Shown: piece after piece, positions 15,651 to 22,853 of the stretch | Layout of the letters: the number at the start of each line of letters is the position of its first letter | How positions within the stretch are numbered: the stretch's first letter is position 1 | Assembly (NCBI GenBank): GCA_045603285.1 | Contig: JAZULW010000051.1 | Coordinates: 1-23,330 of the forward strand | DNA length: 23,330 bases | Direction of reading: 5' to 3' | From: RGIG3009 sp045603285 | GTDB lineage: Bacteria; Bacillota; Clostridia; Oscillospirales; Acutalibacteraceae | Translations under genes and position numbers: made by a program | The notes under the pieces: generated by a model | What the model was told of the DNA's origin: nothing | What the model saw: the letters and a program-made list of their open reading frames with translations, nothing else | Databases searched by the model: none

Positions 15651-15992
15651 TCAGAACGGCAGTTTCATACCGCCCGTGATGCGGTTCATTTCCTGTTCGG
15701 AATCGGCAACGGCTTTGCGAATGGCTTCGTTAACGGCAGCGGTCACCAAATCGGCCAGCATCTCCGTGTCATCGGGGTCACACGCTTCGGGTTTGATTTG
15801 AATCGCTTTTACCAAATGTGTGCCATCCACGGTGGCCGACACCATGCCACCACCTGCCGTAGCCTCATACGTGCGCTGTTCCAATTCGGCTTGCATCGCC
15901 GTCATATCCTCTTGCATTTTTTGCGCTTGTTTCATCATACTTTGCATATTTCCGCCACCGGAACCATACCCTTGCGGCAAACGTGCTTTCAT
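15651..15992 (-). CDS. ybaB: YbaB/EbfC nucleoid-associated protein
   Basis: A 113-residue YbaB family protein, a dimeric DNA-binding protein usually encoded directly after dnaX, as here. An N-terminal Gly-rich start (GYGSGGGN) leads into a helix rich in Met/Gln/Glu (MMKQAQKMQEDM) and then the conserved GGGMVSATVDG strand segment. The ATG at 15992 lies 5 bp after the dnaX stop codon with AGGTTGAGG upstream. A TTG at 16001 overlapping that stop is an alternative start. Co-transcribed with dnaX. Confidence 0.94.
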   Translation of the reverse strand: MKARLPQGYGSGGGNMQSMMKQAQKMQEDMTAMQAELEQRTYEATAGGGMVSATVDGTHLVKAIQIKPEACDPDDTEMLADLVTAAVNEAIRKAVADSEQEMNRITGGMKLPF

Positions 15993-15997
15993 TTTCC

Positions 15998-17569
15998 TCA
16001 ACCTTTCATTTCAATGGATACGCCCGCCTGTGCACTGCGGCGCAAAAAGGCAGACAACGGGTCACTGCTTTCGTCGGACACTTCGTTTTTTGCGGGGCGA
16101 CCACGTTTAATTCGCATCGGTTTTCCGAATATCGCTTGTACGGTGGACATCAGCACCGCTTTGTTCCCGTCCGATTTTACAAGCGGACCGAACATTTCGT
16201 TATCCGTCACGATCAGAAGTTCATCCCCATCGGTCATTGCCGTGGAATCGGCCAATACCCCGTATAACGGTGGGCTTTTTTGTGCAATTTTGGAAAGCAC
16301 TTCCGGCCATTGTGTGCAGGGGATCGGTTCGTGCTTTTCGGTGGGAACAGGCGGTTCGGGTGTCGGCGTTTCTTCCTTAACGGGTTTGACAATCGCTGTT
16401 GGTTGCGGCACCGCCACCGGCAGCGGCATAGTGCCGCGTTCTTCCAACACCTCAATGCGGCGCAACAAACTTTGCGGCGTGGTATCCAGTCGCGGTTCGC
16501 ATAACCGCAGCAACGTGGTTTCCATTTCCACGCGGCGCGAAACACCGCCTTTTAATCGGTCAAGTGCGGTTTGCAACACATCCATCACGTGCAACACCGC
16601 TTCCAGCGAAACGGTAACGGAAAACGCACGCAGTTCTTCCATTTCGCTTGCCGATACCGTGATAAGGTCTTCGGCCTTTTTCACGCTTTTGAGTATCATT
16701 AAATTGCGATAAAAATCGATCAGTTCGGCACACAAACGTTCCATATCCTTGGAACTTTCGTACAATTCCCCAAGCAGCGTGAGCGCCGCATTGCCGTTTT
16801 GTTCGCGAACGGCAGCGGCAAGAGAAAACAAATGGCCGCGGCCTGCCATTCCCGTGGCATCGGCCACCACGTCCGCCGTTATCTCGTGCGAACGGGATAA
16901 GCATTGATCAAGAAGCGACAACGCATCGCGCATACCGCCGTCCGCCAATCGCGCGATGAGGAGCGCAGCATCTTGCGTGAGCGAAAACTTCTCTTGCTCG
17001 GCCACGTATTGCAACCGCGCGGCAATATCTGCCGCGGGAATACGCCCGAAATCAAACCGTTGGCAACGAGAAAGTATCGTCGCGGGAAGTTTGTGCACCT
17101 CGGTGGTGGCCAAAATAAACAACACGTGTTCAGGCGGTTCTTCCAGCGTTTTCAAAAGCGCGTTGAACGCGCCAATGGAGAGCATGTGCACTTCATCGAT
17201 GATATACACGCGATATTTGCCGACCGAGGGGGTGAAATTCACCTCTTCGCGCAAGTCGCGAATATTGTCCACACCGTTGTTGGACGCAGCATCGATCTCC
17301 ACCACGTCCAAAATCGTACCGGCATCAATTCCGCGGCAATTATCACATTCGTTGCACGGATCACCGTCTACAGGATGCAGACAGTTAACCGCTTTTGCCA
17401 AGATCTTGGCGCACGAGGTTTTCCCCGTTCCGCGAGAACCGGTGAACAGGTAGGCGTGTGCCAAACGCCCACCGCGCAGTTCGTTTTTGAGCGCCGTAGT
17501 AACGACGGGTTGACCTGAAACGTCCGAAAACGTTTGCGGCCGCCATTTGCGATATAACACTTGGTACAT
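15998..17569 (-). CDS. dnaX: DNA polymerase III subunit gamma/tau
   Basis: A 523-residue clamp-loader ATPase. Residues 1-220 hold the AAA+ core: Walker A TGSRGTGKT (43-51), a four-cysteine zinc site (Cys63, 72, 75, 78), Walker B IIDEVH (123-128), sensor 1 LATTE (153-157) and the SRC arginine-finger motif (167-169). A lid/domain III follows, then a Pro/Glu-rich linker and a short C-terminal domain ending SIEMKG. It is somewhat shorter than B. subtilis DnaX (about 560). The ATG at 17569 follows AGGGGGAG. A longer in-frame ORF to 17776 would translate the SRP RNA and is rejected. No in-phase slippery site for a gamma product was found. Located in the SRP RNA-dnaX-ybaB order common in Firmicutes. 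Confidence 0.97.
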   Translation of the reverse strand: MYQVLYRKWRPQTFSDVSGQPVVTTALKNELRGGRLAHAYLFTGSRGTGKTSCAKILAKAVNCLHPVDGDPCNECDNCRGIDAGTILDVVEIDAASNNGVDNIRDLREEVNFTPSVGKYRVYIIDEVHMLSIGAFNALLKTLEEPPEHVLFILATTEVHKLPATILSRCQRFDFGRIPAADIAARLQYVAEQEKFSLTQDAALLIARLADGGMRDALSLLDQCLSRSHEITADVVADATGMAGRGHLFSLAAAVREQNGNAALTLLGELYESSKDMERLCAELIDFYRNLMILKSVKKAEDLITVSASEMEELRAFSVTVSLEAVLHVMDVLQTALDRLKGGVSRRVEMETTLLRLCEPRLDTTPQSLLRRIEVLEERGTMPLPVAVPQPTAIVKPVKEETPTPEPPVPTEKHEPIPCTQWPEVLSKIAQKSPPLYGVLADSTAMTDGDELLIVTDNEMFGPLVKSDGNKAVLMSTVQAIFGKPMRIKRGRPAKNEVSDESSDPLSAFLRRSAQAGVSIEMKG

Positions 17570-17595
17570 AAGCGCTCCCCCTTTCGGTTGAATGT

Positions 17596-17747
17596 AAAAG
17601 CCGTGCTCTTTCGGGCATACGGGCGGACAGGTTGACTGCGGCGCACGGAAGAAACCGCTTAATGCTGCTCGGTTCCCCGCCTGACATGGTTCACGGCACA
17701 CCGTCGCACAGGACCCGTCCGCTCGCATGCCCCAAAGCACACGGCTC
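17596..17747 (-). ncRNA. ffs: signal recognition particle RNA (4.5S/6S-like)
   Basis: The minus strand shows the universal SRP domain IV: GTCAGG, then GGAA, then GAGCAGC (near 17656-17684). On both sides, long arms pair: AGCCGTG with CACGGCT at the ends, GGGGCAT with ATGCCC, and GGACGGGT with ACCTGTCC. It is followed by TTTT. The size, about 150 nt, lies between the E. coli (114) and B. subtilis (about 270) forms, and I see no Alu-type 5' domain. It sits directly before dnaX, a common Firmicutes position. Only four T residues follow the closing stem, so read-through into dnaX is likely. Exact ends are estimated. Confidence 0.92.
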
Positions 17748-17754
17748 AGACTAT

Positions 17755-17783
17755 AGTATACTATATCCGACTCCAAAATGCAA
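17755..17783 (-). promoter_or_regulatory. promoter of SRP RNA and probably dnaX operon
   Basis: TTGCAT (17778-17783), 17-bp spacer, TATACT (17755-17760) on the minus strand. Transcription should begin near 17747, at the first base of the closing SRP helix. It starts 10 bp after the apbE stop codon. Confidence 0.8.
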
Positions 17784-17793
17784 CCGATATCCG

Positions 17794-18771
17794 CTATTTT
17801 TGCGTGACAATATATTCACCATCGGCATTTTTTTGCAGCCCATCGGTCACACTTAACCGCCCATCTTCGTAAATAAACATCGCTTCCGTTTCGGGAAACT
17901 GTGTTAAAAGCGTCCGCGACCCTTCTTCCCCCAGCACAAAACACGCGGTGGAAAGGGCATCCGCCAAGGCCGAACTTTCACATATAACACTTACCGAAGC
18001 CAGTCCGTTTTGCACGGGCACTCCCGTTTTGGGGTCCAATAAATGGTGATATCGCACGCCGTCAAGTGTAAATCCCCGTTCGTAACTGCCAGACGTCACT
18101 ACCGACAAATCCGTTACCTGTATCACCGCGGCGAGCGCACCCGTGTTTTTCGGATCTTTGATGCCGATACGGAATGGTTTTCCGTCTTTATCCCCTACCG
18201 CTACAATGTTACCGCCAAGGTCGATCAAAGCCGAGTGGACATTTTGTTTGCGCAACACGTCGCGTAAACGATCGGCAATATATCCTTTGGCAATGCCGCC
18301 GGGTTCCACTTCACCGTGAACGGAAACAACATTTCCGTTCATGACTACGCGCCGATAATCCACCAGTGCCAGCGCCTCTTTTCGTGCGGTATCGGCAGGC
18401 ACGGTGGGATTATCCGCCGTAAAATTCCACAACTTGGAAACAGGGCGAATGGTAATATCAAACGCACCGTCGGAAAGTGCCGAAACGCGCGCCGCGAGCG
18501 TGAGCAATTCCACCGTTTCATCCGACACCGTCACTGCTTGTCCTCTCGCCGCGTTGATACGTGCAATATCGCTGGTTTCTCTGGTGGCACTGAGAAGCGA
18601 TTCCAACCTCTCCACTTCCGCAAAACAGTCGTCCAATACCGTTTGGTTTTTCGCATCGTAAACGGTAACATTCACAACCGTATCCAGTGCAAAATCGGTG
18701 CGTTCATATTGGGCGGCACAACCGCCCAGTAAACAAACCAAAACAAGTATCATGGCCAACAACCGTTTCAT
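17794..18771 (-). CDS. apbE: FAD:protein FMN transferase lipoprotein (ApbE)
   Basis: A 325-residue lipoprotein with signal peptide and lipobox LGGC (Cys18). The ApbE fold motifs are present: ERLESLLSAT (54-63), PGGIAKGYIAD (157-167), TSGSYER (226-232), HHLLDPKTG (242-250) and DALST (271-275), which include the FAD- and Mg-binding positions. ApbE transfers FMN from FAD to a Thr/Ser of extracytoplasmic flavoproteins such as RnfG/NqrC subunits or reductases. No such target gene is in the window, so this is a housekeeping or orphan flavinyltransferase acting in trans. AAGGAGGTG precedes the ATG. It has its own promoter and no evident terminator before the SRP RNA promoter. Confidence 0.95.
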   Translation of the reverse strand: MKRLLAMILVLVCLLGGCAAQYERTDFALDTVVNVTVYDAKNQTVLDDCFAEVERLESLLSATRETSDIARINAARGQAVTVSDETVELLTLAARVSALSDGAFDITIRPVSKLWNFTADNPTVPADTARKEALALVDYRRVVMNGNVVSVHGEVEPGGIAKGYIADRLRDVLRKQNVHSALIDLGGNIVAVGDKDGKPFRIGIKDPKNTGALAAVIQVTDLSVVTSGSYERGFTLDGVRYHHLLDPKTGVPVQNGLASVSVICESSALADALSTACFVLGEEGSRTLLTQFPETEAMFIYEDGRLSVTDGLQKNADGEYIVTQK

Positions 18772-18794
18772 AGGAACGCACCTCCTTTTTCAGT

Positions 18795-18823
18795 AGTGTA
18801 ACATAGTTTTTTAAAAAATGCAA
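18795..18823 (-). promoter_or_regulatory. apbE promoter
   Basis: TTGCAT (18818-18823), 17-bp spacer, TACACT (18795-18800) on the minus strand, 23 bp before the start codon. Back to back with the opposing promoter at 18848-18876. Confidence 0.7.
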
Positions 18824-18847
18824 AGTGTCACAAGTTTGTAACAAAGG

Positions 18848-18876
18848 TTGTCCCATTTTTTAGGAGATGCTATACT
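18848..18876 (+). promoter_or_regulatory. promoter of O-antigen ligase-like gene
   Basis: TTGTCC (18848-18853), 17-bp spacer, TATACT (18871-18876), 38 bp upstream of the start codon. Confidence 0.75.
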
Positions 18877-18914
18877 CGAATCCAATAAAAGATAGTGAAA
18901 GGAGAGGCTTTTTT

Positions 18915-20219
18915 ATGAATATTCGGCGCGAACTTGCAAAAGAAAATCGGTCTTGCATCGCGGCTCTTATCCTGCTTTGCAGCATTCCTCTCCTTCCGGA
19001 ATATTGCGCCCCGTTATTGACGATCGGGGCGCTCGTTTGCGCCGTATTGGATGCGCGTCGCCGTGGGGATATTCTCCGTGTCGGCACGCTCGGAAAATTG
19101 TTTCTCCTGTACATTGCGTATATGGCCATTGGCATTCTGTATTCCAAACACAAACTCAACAGTTTGTCTACGGTGGCTATGTGGATTGTCGCGTTTTGCG
19201 GTTATCTCACCATAACCACCGTCATCTTCAACCGTCGTCGGTTGCACATGTTCTTAGTTTTCTTTTCATTGGCCGCCGGGTTGGTGGGCCTGATTGCCGG
19301 TGCACAATACCTCTTACGCAACCTCTTGCACCTCTCCCTTCCCAACCAAGTGTGGGAACCGCTTGACGTTGTGTTCTACCGGTATTTCCCGATGACCGTG
19401 GATATTCACATTGCCCCGGAGCGTGCGGCCGCTACCTTTAACAATCCCAACATTATGTCCGAATTTCTGGTGATGTCACTCCCGCTTGTAGCGGTTTGCG
19501 GTTTTGACGGGCAGCGCACACGCGTAAAATTGGCGGCTCGCTGTTGTCTGCTGTTTGTTTTGGTCGGTGTGGCCGCCTCTTTTTCTCGTGGTGCGTATTT
19601 GGCGCTTTTGTCTATCTTGTTGCTGATTCTCGTTACCAACTTACGAAAAATTTCTCCGCTTATGTTGTCGTTGGTTGCCGCCGTTTCGTTGATACCCGAA
19701 GTGATCATCTCCCGCTTTTTCTCCATCGGCATCATCCACGATTTTTCTATCACACAACGCTTTTCCACGTGGGATGCCGCCTTGCAGGCCATTCTTCGTT
19801 CCCCTCTGTTCGGCATGGGACCCGGCATCACCAATTTCAGCGAATTTGCAAAAACCTTTGGGTTAAACGTGCCTCATTCCCATAACATCTTGCTACAACT
19901 CCTGTTAGAGGGCGGGTTCGTCGGGTTGTTCTTATTGTCCCTTGTGGCGATCCGATTATTGCAAAACAGCGCAGAATGCTTGTCCCGTTCTCCCAAAACG
20001 CATTTGTTCGGCGTTTTCTTCCTGGCATTTACCGTTTCGTTTTTGGTATACGGTATGGTGGATTTCCCCTTCCTTTGCCCGAAACTAATGGCTACGTTCT
20101 TCACCGTTATGGGTACGGCGGATGCCGTTTTCTCGTTGTATTTGGGTCAAACTGCCGTTTCCTTTTCAAATCTGATTCCGCGCTTTGACATACGGCAACA
20201 CCGCACGGCATTAAAGTAA
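18915..20219 (+). CDS. O-antigen ligase/Wzy-like polytopic membrane protein
   Basis: A 434-residue protein with about ten to eleven membrane helices and a large outer loop (about 140-185). It fits the Wzy_C/O-antigen ligase family: APERAAATFNNPN (167-179), SFSRGAYLAL (222-231) and PHSHN (320-324), the last close to the catalytic His region of the family. In a Gram-positive cell such proteins polymerise or ligate lipid-linked glycans, or glycosylate surface proteins; the substrate here is unknown. The ATG at 18915 follows AAAGGAGAGG; an upstream in-frame ATG at 18867 overlaps the promoter. Single gene, no polysaccharide cluster around it. Confidence 0.87.
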   Translation: MNIRRELAKENRSCIAALILLCSIPLLPEYCAPLLTIGALVCAVLDARRRGDILRVGTLGKLFLLYIAYMAIGILYSKHKLNSLSTVAMWIVAFCGYLTITTVIFNRRRLHMFLVFFSLAAGLVGLIAGAQYLLRNLLHLSLPNQVWEPLDVVFYRYFPMTVDIHIAPERAAATFNNPNIMSEFLVMSLPLVAVCGFDGQRTRVKLAARCCLLFVLVGVAASFSRGAYLALLSILLLILVTNLRKISPLMLSLVAAVSLIPEVIISRFFSIGIIHDFSITQRFSTWDAALQAILRSPLFGMGPGITNFSEFAKTFGLNVPHSHNILLQLLLEGGFVGLFLLSLVAIRLLQNSAECLSRSPKTHLFGVFFLAFTVSFLVYGMVDFPFLCPKLMATFFTVMGTADAVFSLYLGQTAVSFSNLIPRFDIRQHRTALK

Positions 20220-20250
20220 AAAACGACCGCGATAGAGCGGTCGTTTTTTG
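20218..20250. terminator. bidirectional terminator
   Basis: A 13-bp stem (20218-20230 with 20237-20249) with loop GATAGA; A-run and T-run flank CGACCGC/GCGGTCG. It overlaps the stop codon of the ligase-like gene and ends just before the PTS-like gene stop codon. Confidence 0.93.
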
Positions 20251-20251
20251 T

Positions 20252-21346
20252 TTACAGATCCAATTTCAAATCGTTTTCCTTGATCCAATTCCATTTGCGA
20301 AGCGGCAAACTGATAAGCCACGTAAGGATGGCCGGAAGAACAAAACAAATAAGCACCAAACCGATCCAGTCCATCATCGTAGGTGTACCGGTCGACATCC
20401 AACCGGTGATCACCCCGATAGGGCCTACCAAACCACACGTACCCATACCGGACGATACGGCAGCACCGTTCATTTCCAAACGGAACAGGCACGTCGCAAT
20501 AGGACCCGTGATGGCTGAGGCAAGCGTGGGCGGAATCCAAACGCGGGGGTTACGAACAATGTTGCCCATTTGCAGCATGCTGGTGCCGAGACCTTGGGCA
20601 ACCAAACCGCCGAGCCGGTTTTCGCGGTAGCTCATCACCGCAAAACCGATCATCTGTGCACAGCAACCCGCAACGGCCGCACCGCCAGCCAAGCCCGTAA
20701 GCCCGAAAGCCGCACAAATGGCCGCGGAGCTGATGGGCAACGTCAACGCCACACCGATGACAACCGAAACCAAGATTCCCATTACAAAGGGATGTTGTTC
20801 CGTCGCCCACATAATGAAGGTGCCTACCGCATTTGCGGCCGCACCGATGGGTGCCGAAATGAGCGCCGAAATGCCGACGCCGCTGAGAACGGTGACGATA
20901 GGCGTTACCAAAATGTCCACGGGAGTTTCTTTGCTGACAACCTTGCCGAGCTCCGCGGCAAGAATGGCCACAAAAAATACCGCCAAGGGGCCGCCTGCGC
21001 CACCCATGGCGTTGACAGCGAAACCCACCGGAATCAAGGAGAACAGCACAAGCGGCGGTGCATTCAATGCGCGGCCGATGGCCACGGCCATACCGGGGCC
21101 AACCATGGCCGAACACAAATCACCAATGGTGAATTGCACCATCACGCCCGCCCCGTGGCCGAGTTTTATCGTAAACAAATAACGCAAGAACTCCACGCCA
21201 CAATAAGTGCCCAGCGTGTTCAAAATGGTGCCCACCAGCAATGTGCAAAACAGGCCTTGTGCCATCGCACCCAAAGCATCAATGAAGTATCGTTTTCCCG
21301 AAAAAACAATGTCTTTCCGTTGTAAAAACGCTCGAATCTTCTGCAT
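20252..21346 (-). CDS. PTS EIIC-type (PTS_EIIC_2) membrane protein
   Basis: A 364-residue polytopic protein with about ten hydrophobic segments and Gly/Ala-rich helices, such as GGAGGPLAVFF (about 114-124), LTGLAGGAAVAGCC and MGTCGLVGPIG. It matches the PTS_EIIC_2 group, membrane proteins related to phosphotransferase EIIC components but usually without EIIA/EIIB partners. No EIIA, EIIB or sugar-metabolism gene is adjacent here, so a sugar substrate cannot be named and transport may not be PEP-dependent. The ATG follows AGAAGGGAAG. Single gene with its own promoter; converges with the ligase-like gene. Confidence 0.85.
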   Translation of the reverse strand: MQKIRAFLQRKDIVFSGKRYFIDALGAMAQGLFCTLLVGTILNTLGTYCGVEFLRYLFTIKLGHGAGVMVQFTIGDLCSAMVGPGMAVAIGRALNAPPLVLFSLIPVGFAVNAMGGAGGPLAVFFVAILAAELGKVVSKETPVDILVTPIVTVLSGVGISALISAPIGAAANAVGTFIMWATEQHPFVMGILVSVVIGVALTLPISSAAICAAFGLTGLAGGAAVAGCCAQMIGFAVMSYRENRLGGLVAQGLGTSMLQMGNIVRNPRVWIPPTLASAITGPIATCLFRLEMNGAAVSSGMGTCGLVGPIGVITGWMSTGTPTMMDWIGLVLICFVLPAILTWLISLPLRKWNWIKENDLKLDL

Positions 21347-21376
21347 GTTTCAGACTTCCCTTCTGCAATTTTCCCC

Positions 21377-21405
21377 ATTTTAACGCAAATTTCCCATTTG
21401 CGCAA
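21377..21405 (-). promoter_or_regulatory. promoter of PTS EIIC-like gene
   Basis: TTGCGC (21400-21405), 17-bp spacer, TAAAAT (21377-21382) on the minus strand. The -35 match is weak. Confidence 0.5.
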
Positions 21406-21455
21406 GTCCCAATTGCAACTTTTTTAAGATACTTCCTCTATCGCCCTGCCCGAAC

Positions 21456-21483
21456 TTGACTTTTTCACAAAAACAGATATACT
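21456..21483 (+). promoter_or_regulatory. promoter upstream of tRNA-Pro
   Basis: TTGACT (21456-21461), 16-bp spacer, TATACT (21478-21483). It is the only convincing promoter before the tRNA, leaving a leader of about 190 nt. Confidence 0.65.
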
Positions 21484-21489
21484 ATATCG

Positions 21490-21680
21490 TGTCCCCTCGC
21501 TCCTGCCACACCTTTGGCACATTGGTTCATCAAAGCGCCATGCTGTCGGTAGCGTGCGATTTGCGGGTGTGTCAGACGACTAACACCGAGAAAACAAGAA
21601 CGGCGAAAAACCGCGTGGATTTTGAGTTTGACCACAGTTTGTCCCACTTCCACGCAGAACTCAAAAAATCGAATATATAT
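21490..21680 (+). other. long leader of tRNA-Pro with interleaved inverted repeats
   Basis: No plausible protein is encoded here. Two inverted repeats interleave: GCGTGGA (21613-21619) with TCCACGC (21649-21655), and TTTGAGTT (21621-21628) with AACTCAAA (21658-21665). They could form a pseudoknot or two mutually exclusive hairpins. A GGTGT/ACACC hairpin lies near 21565-21590. Possibly a precursor leader or an undescribed structured RNA. Confidence 0.4.
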
Positions 21681-21756
21681 CCGGGTGTGGCGCAGCTGGG
21701 AGCGCGGGTGGTTTGGGACCATCAGGCCGCAGGTTCGATCCCTGTCACTCGGACCA
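21681..21756 (+). tRNA. tRNA-Pro (anticodon TGG)
   Basis: A 76-nt cloverleaf: acceptor CCGGGTG with CACTCGG, D-stem GCGC/GCGC, anticodon stem GGTGG/CCATC with loop TTTGGGA (anticodon TGG, reading CCN proline codons), T-arm CAGG-TTCGATC-CCTG, discriminator A and an encoded CCA end. Confidence 0.97.
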
Positions 21757-21763
21757 ATACTCA

Positions 21764-21801
21764 TTAAGGTTGATTCAAAACGAATCAACCTTAATTTTTT
21801 T
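21764..21801 (+). terminator. tRNA-Pro terminator
   Basis: A 13-bp perfect stem (21764-21776 with 21782-21794), loop AAAAC, followed by TTTTTTTG. Confidence 0.93.
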
Positions 21802-21904
21802 GTGCTTTTTCACCTGTTATCAGCAATTTTATTTGTATAAGGCGCTGTAAAAACGGAGCTTTGTACTAAAATTATATCGGGAATATAAGGCTACCGCATT
21901 ACCG

Positions 21905-21928
21905 AAAAATGCCTAAATCGGCATTTTT
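21905..21928. terminator. possible bidirectional terminator hairpin
   Basis: AAAAATGCC (21905-21913) pairs with GGCATTTTT (21920-21928) around TAAATC; the arms supply A- and T-runs for both directions. Confidence 0.55.
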
Positions 21929-21954
21929 ACCTTCTGCCCGGCAATGAATATTTG

Positions 21955-22011
21955 CTCCCGTAAACGAGCAAACCTCCCGTAAACGAGCAAAACCTCCCGT
22001 AAACGAACACC
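21955..22011 (+). repeat. three tandem 19-20-bp direct repeats
   Basis: Copies of CTCCCGTAAACGAGCAAAC at 21955-21973, 21974-21993 (one extra A) and 21994-22011 (last part diverged). The first copy also forms a hairpin, TTTGCTC (21951-21957) with GAGCAAA (21966-21972). Head-to-tail, no spacers. Confidence 0.85.
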
Positions 22012-22164
22012 GAAAACATAACAGGTTATGAATTCGGAAAGCGCTTCCTTGCGCTACCGAGGTGGTGTATAATATAAAAAGTTTCAAAGCCAAAACGAAG
22101 TAAGCGTTCGCGAACATTTGAAAGCATTTTATACATAAAAGTCCGCAAATGCGTTCTTGTTCCC

Positions 22165-22193
22165 TTGATATTTGTCGATTTATATGTTATAAT
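22165..22193 (+). promoter_or_regulatory. promoter of xre-vsr-methyltransferase operon
   Basis: TTGATA (22165-22170), 17-bp spacer, perfect TATAAT (22188-22193), 28 bp before the xre start codon. Confidence 0.85.
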
Positions 22194-22221
22194 GAACCCA
22201 TCACTATATGAGAGGTGTATT

Positions 22222-22440
22222 ATGGCTGTTTCTTATAACAAGTTATGGAAGCTTTTGATTGACCGTAAAATGAAGAAAAAAGAGCTGACCGAACAAGCGG
22301 GCATCAGCAGAACCACCATTGCCAAGATGGGCAGAGATGAAAACGTATCAACGGATGTACTTTCAAAAATTTGCGGTGCGTTAAATGTTGACATAGGTGA
22401 AATCATGGAAATGGTTCCCGATGTCAACAGAGAAAAATGA
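22222..22440 (+). CDS. small XRE-family regulator (putative R-M controller)
   Basis: A 72-residue protein that is almost entirely one Cro/CI-type helix-turn-helix (about 5-62), with QAGISRTTIAKMGR as the recognition region. It lacks any sensor domain. The ATG at 22222 follows GAGAGGTG; an upstream in-frame ATG would lie inside the promoter region. It overlaps vsr by 4 nt (ATGA), so it heads the methylation operon. By position it is likely a controller that times or limits expression of the downstream methyltransferase, in the manner of C proteins, but that function is inferred from context only. Confidence 0.88.
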   Translation: MAVSYNKLWKLLIDRKMKKKELTEQAGISRTTIAKMGRDENVSTDVLSKICGALNVDIGEIMEMVPDVNREK

Positions 22441-22853
22441 TGGACAAACACACTCCTGAACAACGGCGCAAAAATATGCAGGCCGTTAAAAACAAGGATT
22501 CACAAATCGAATTGTTGTTACGAAAAGAACTTTGGAGTCGCGGTATCCGTTACAGAAAGAATTCAACCAAAATTTTTGGTAAGCCTGATATCGTATTCAT
22601 AGGGAAAAAGGTCGCTGTTTTCTGCGATAGCGAATTTTGGCACGGATACAATTGGGAAGAGCGTAAAAAAGATTTTAAGTCTCACCAAGAGTTTTGGATT
22701 CCAAAAATAGAGCGCAATATGGAACGCGACAAAGAAGTAACAGCAAAACTTGAATCCGAAGGATGGATCGTTCTCCGCTTTTGGGGAAATGAAATTAAGA
22801 AAAACACAGCGCAATGTGCAGATATAATAGAAAAGGTGGTACATTCAAAATGA
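22437..22853 (+). CDS. vsr: Vsr-type very short patch repair endonuclease, variant
   Basis: A 138-residue protein of the Vsr family, which nicks beside T:G mismatches arising from deaminated 5-methylcytosine. Asp51 (GKPDIVF) and His69 (EFWHG) match the catalytic Asp51 and His69 of the E. coli enzyme, and ERD at 96-98 matches its Asp97 region. The four zinc ligands of E. coli Vsr (Cys66, His71, Cys73, Cys117) are here Glu66, Tyr71, Trp73 and Asn118, and His64 is Asp64, so the zinc site is absent. It begins at ATGATG overlapping the xre stop codon and overlaps the methyltransferase start by 4 nt, which supports a role alongside cytosine methylation. A restriction endonuclease role is an alternative. 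Confidence 0.87.
   Translation: MMDKHTPEQRRKNMQAVKNKDSQIELLLRKELWSRGIRYRKNSTKIFGKPDIVFIGKKVAVFCDSEFWHGYNWEERKKDFKSHQEFWIPKIERNMERDKEVTAKLESEGWIVLRFWGNEIKKNTAQCADIIEKVVHSK

Larger units (their letters stand above)
21802..22164. other. gene-free, repeat-rich intergenic region
   Basis: About 360 bases without a credible gene. They hold a hairpin with T-run (21905-21928), a triple direct repeat (21955-22011), a CATAAC/GTTATG palindrome (22017-22030), an AGCGC/GCGCT hairpin (about 22036-22060), a TATAAT box (22068-22073), and the palindrome GTTCGCGAAC (22106-22115) flanked by TTTCAAA (22082-22088) and TTTGAAA (22117-22123). It separates the tRNA from the methylation genes and may include a control region or an integration boundary. 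Confidence 0.6.

Noticed and set aside
16275..16281. A6G run in dnaX as a programmed frameshift site
   Set aside because: The run is not in the X-XXY-YYZ phase and no supporting stem was evident; full-length tau-like product assumed.
17570..17776. 69-residue N-terminal extension of DnaX
   Set aside because: It coincides with the SRP RNA; the family start MYQVLYRKWRP is at 17569 with a good ribosome binding site.
21955..22011. CRISPR array
   Set aside because: The repeats are head-to-tail with no spacers and no cas gene is nearby.
21899..22117. 72-codon minus-strand open frame in the intergenic region
   Set aside because: No ribosome binding site or family resemblance, and its content is the direct repeats read as codons.
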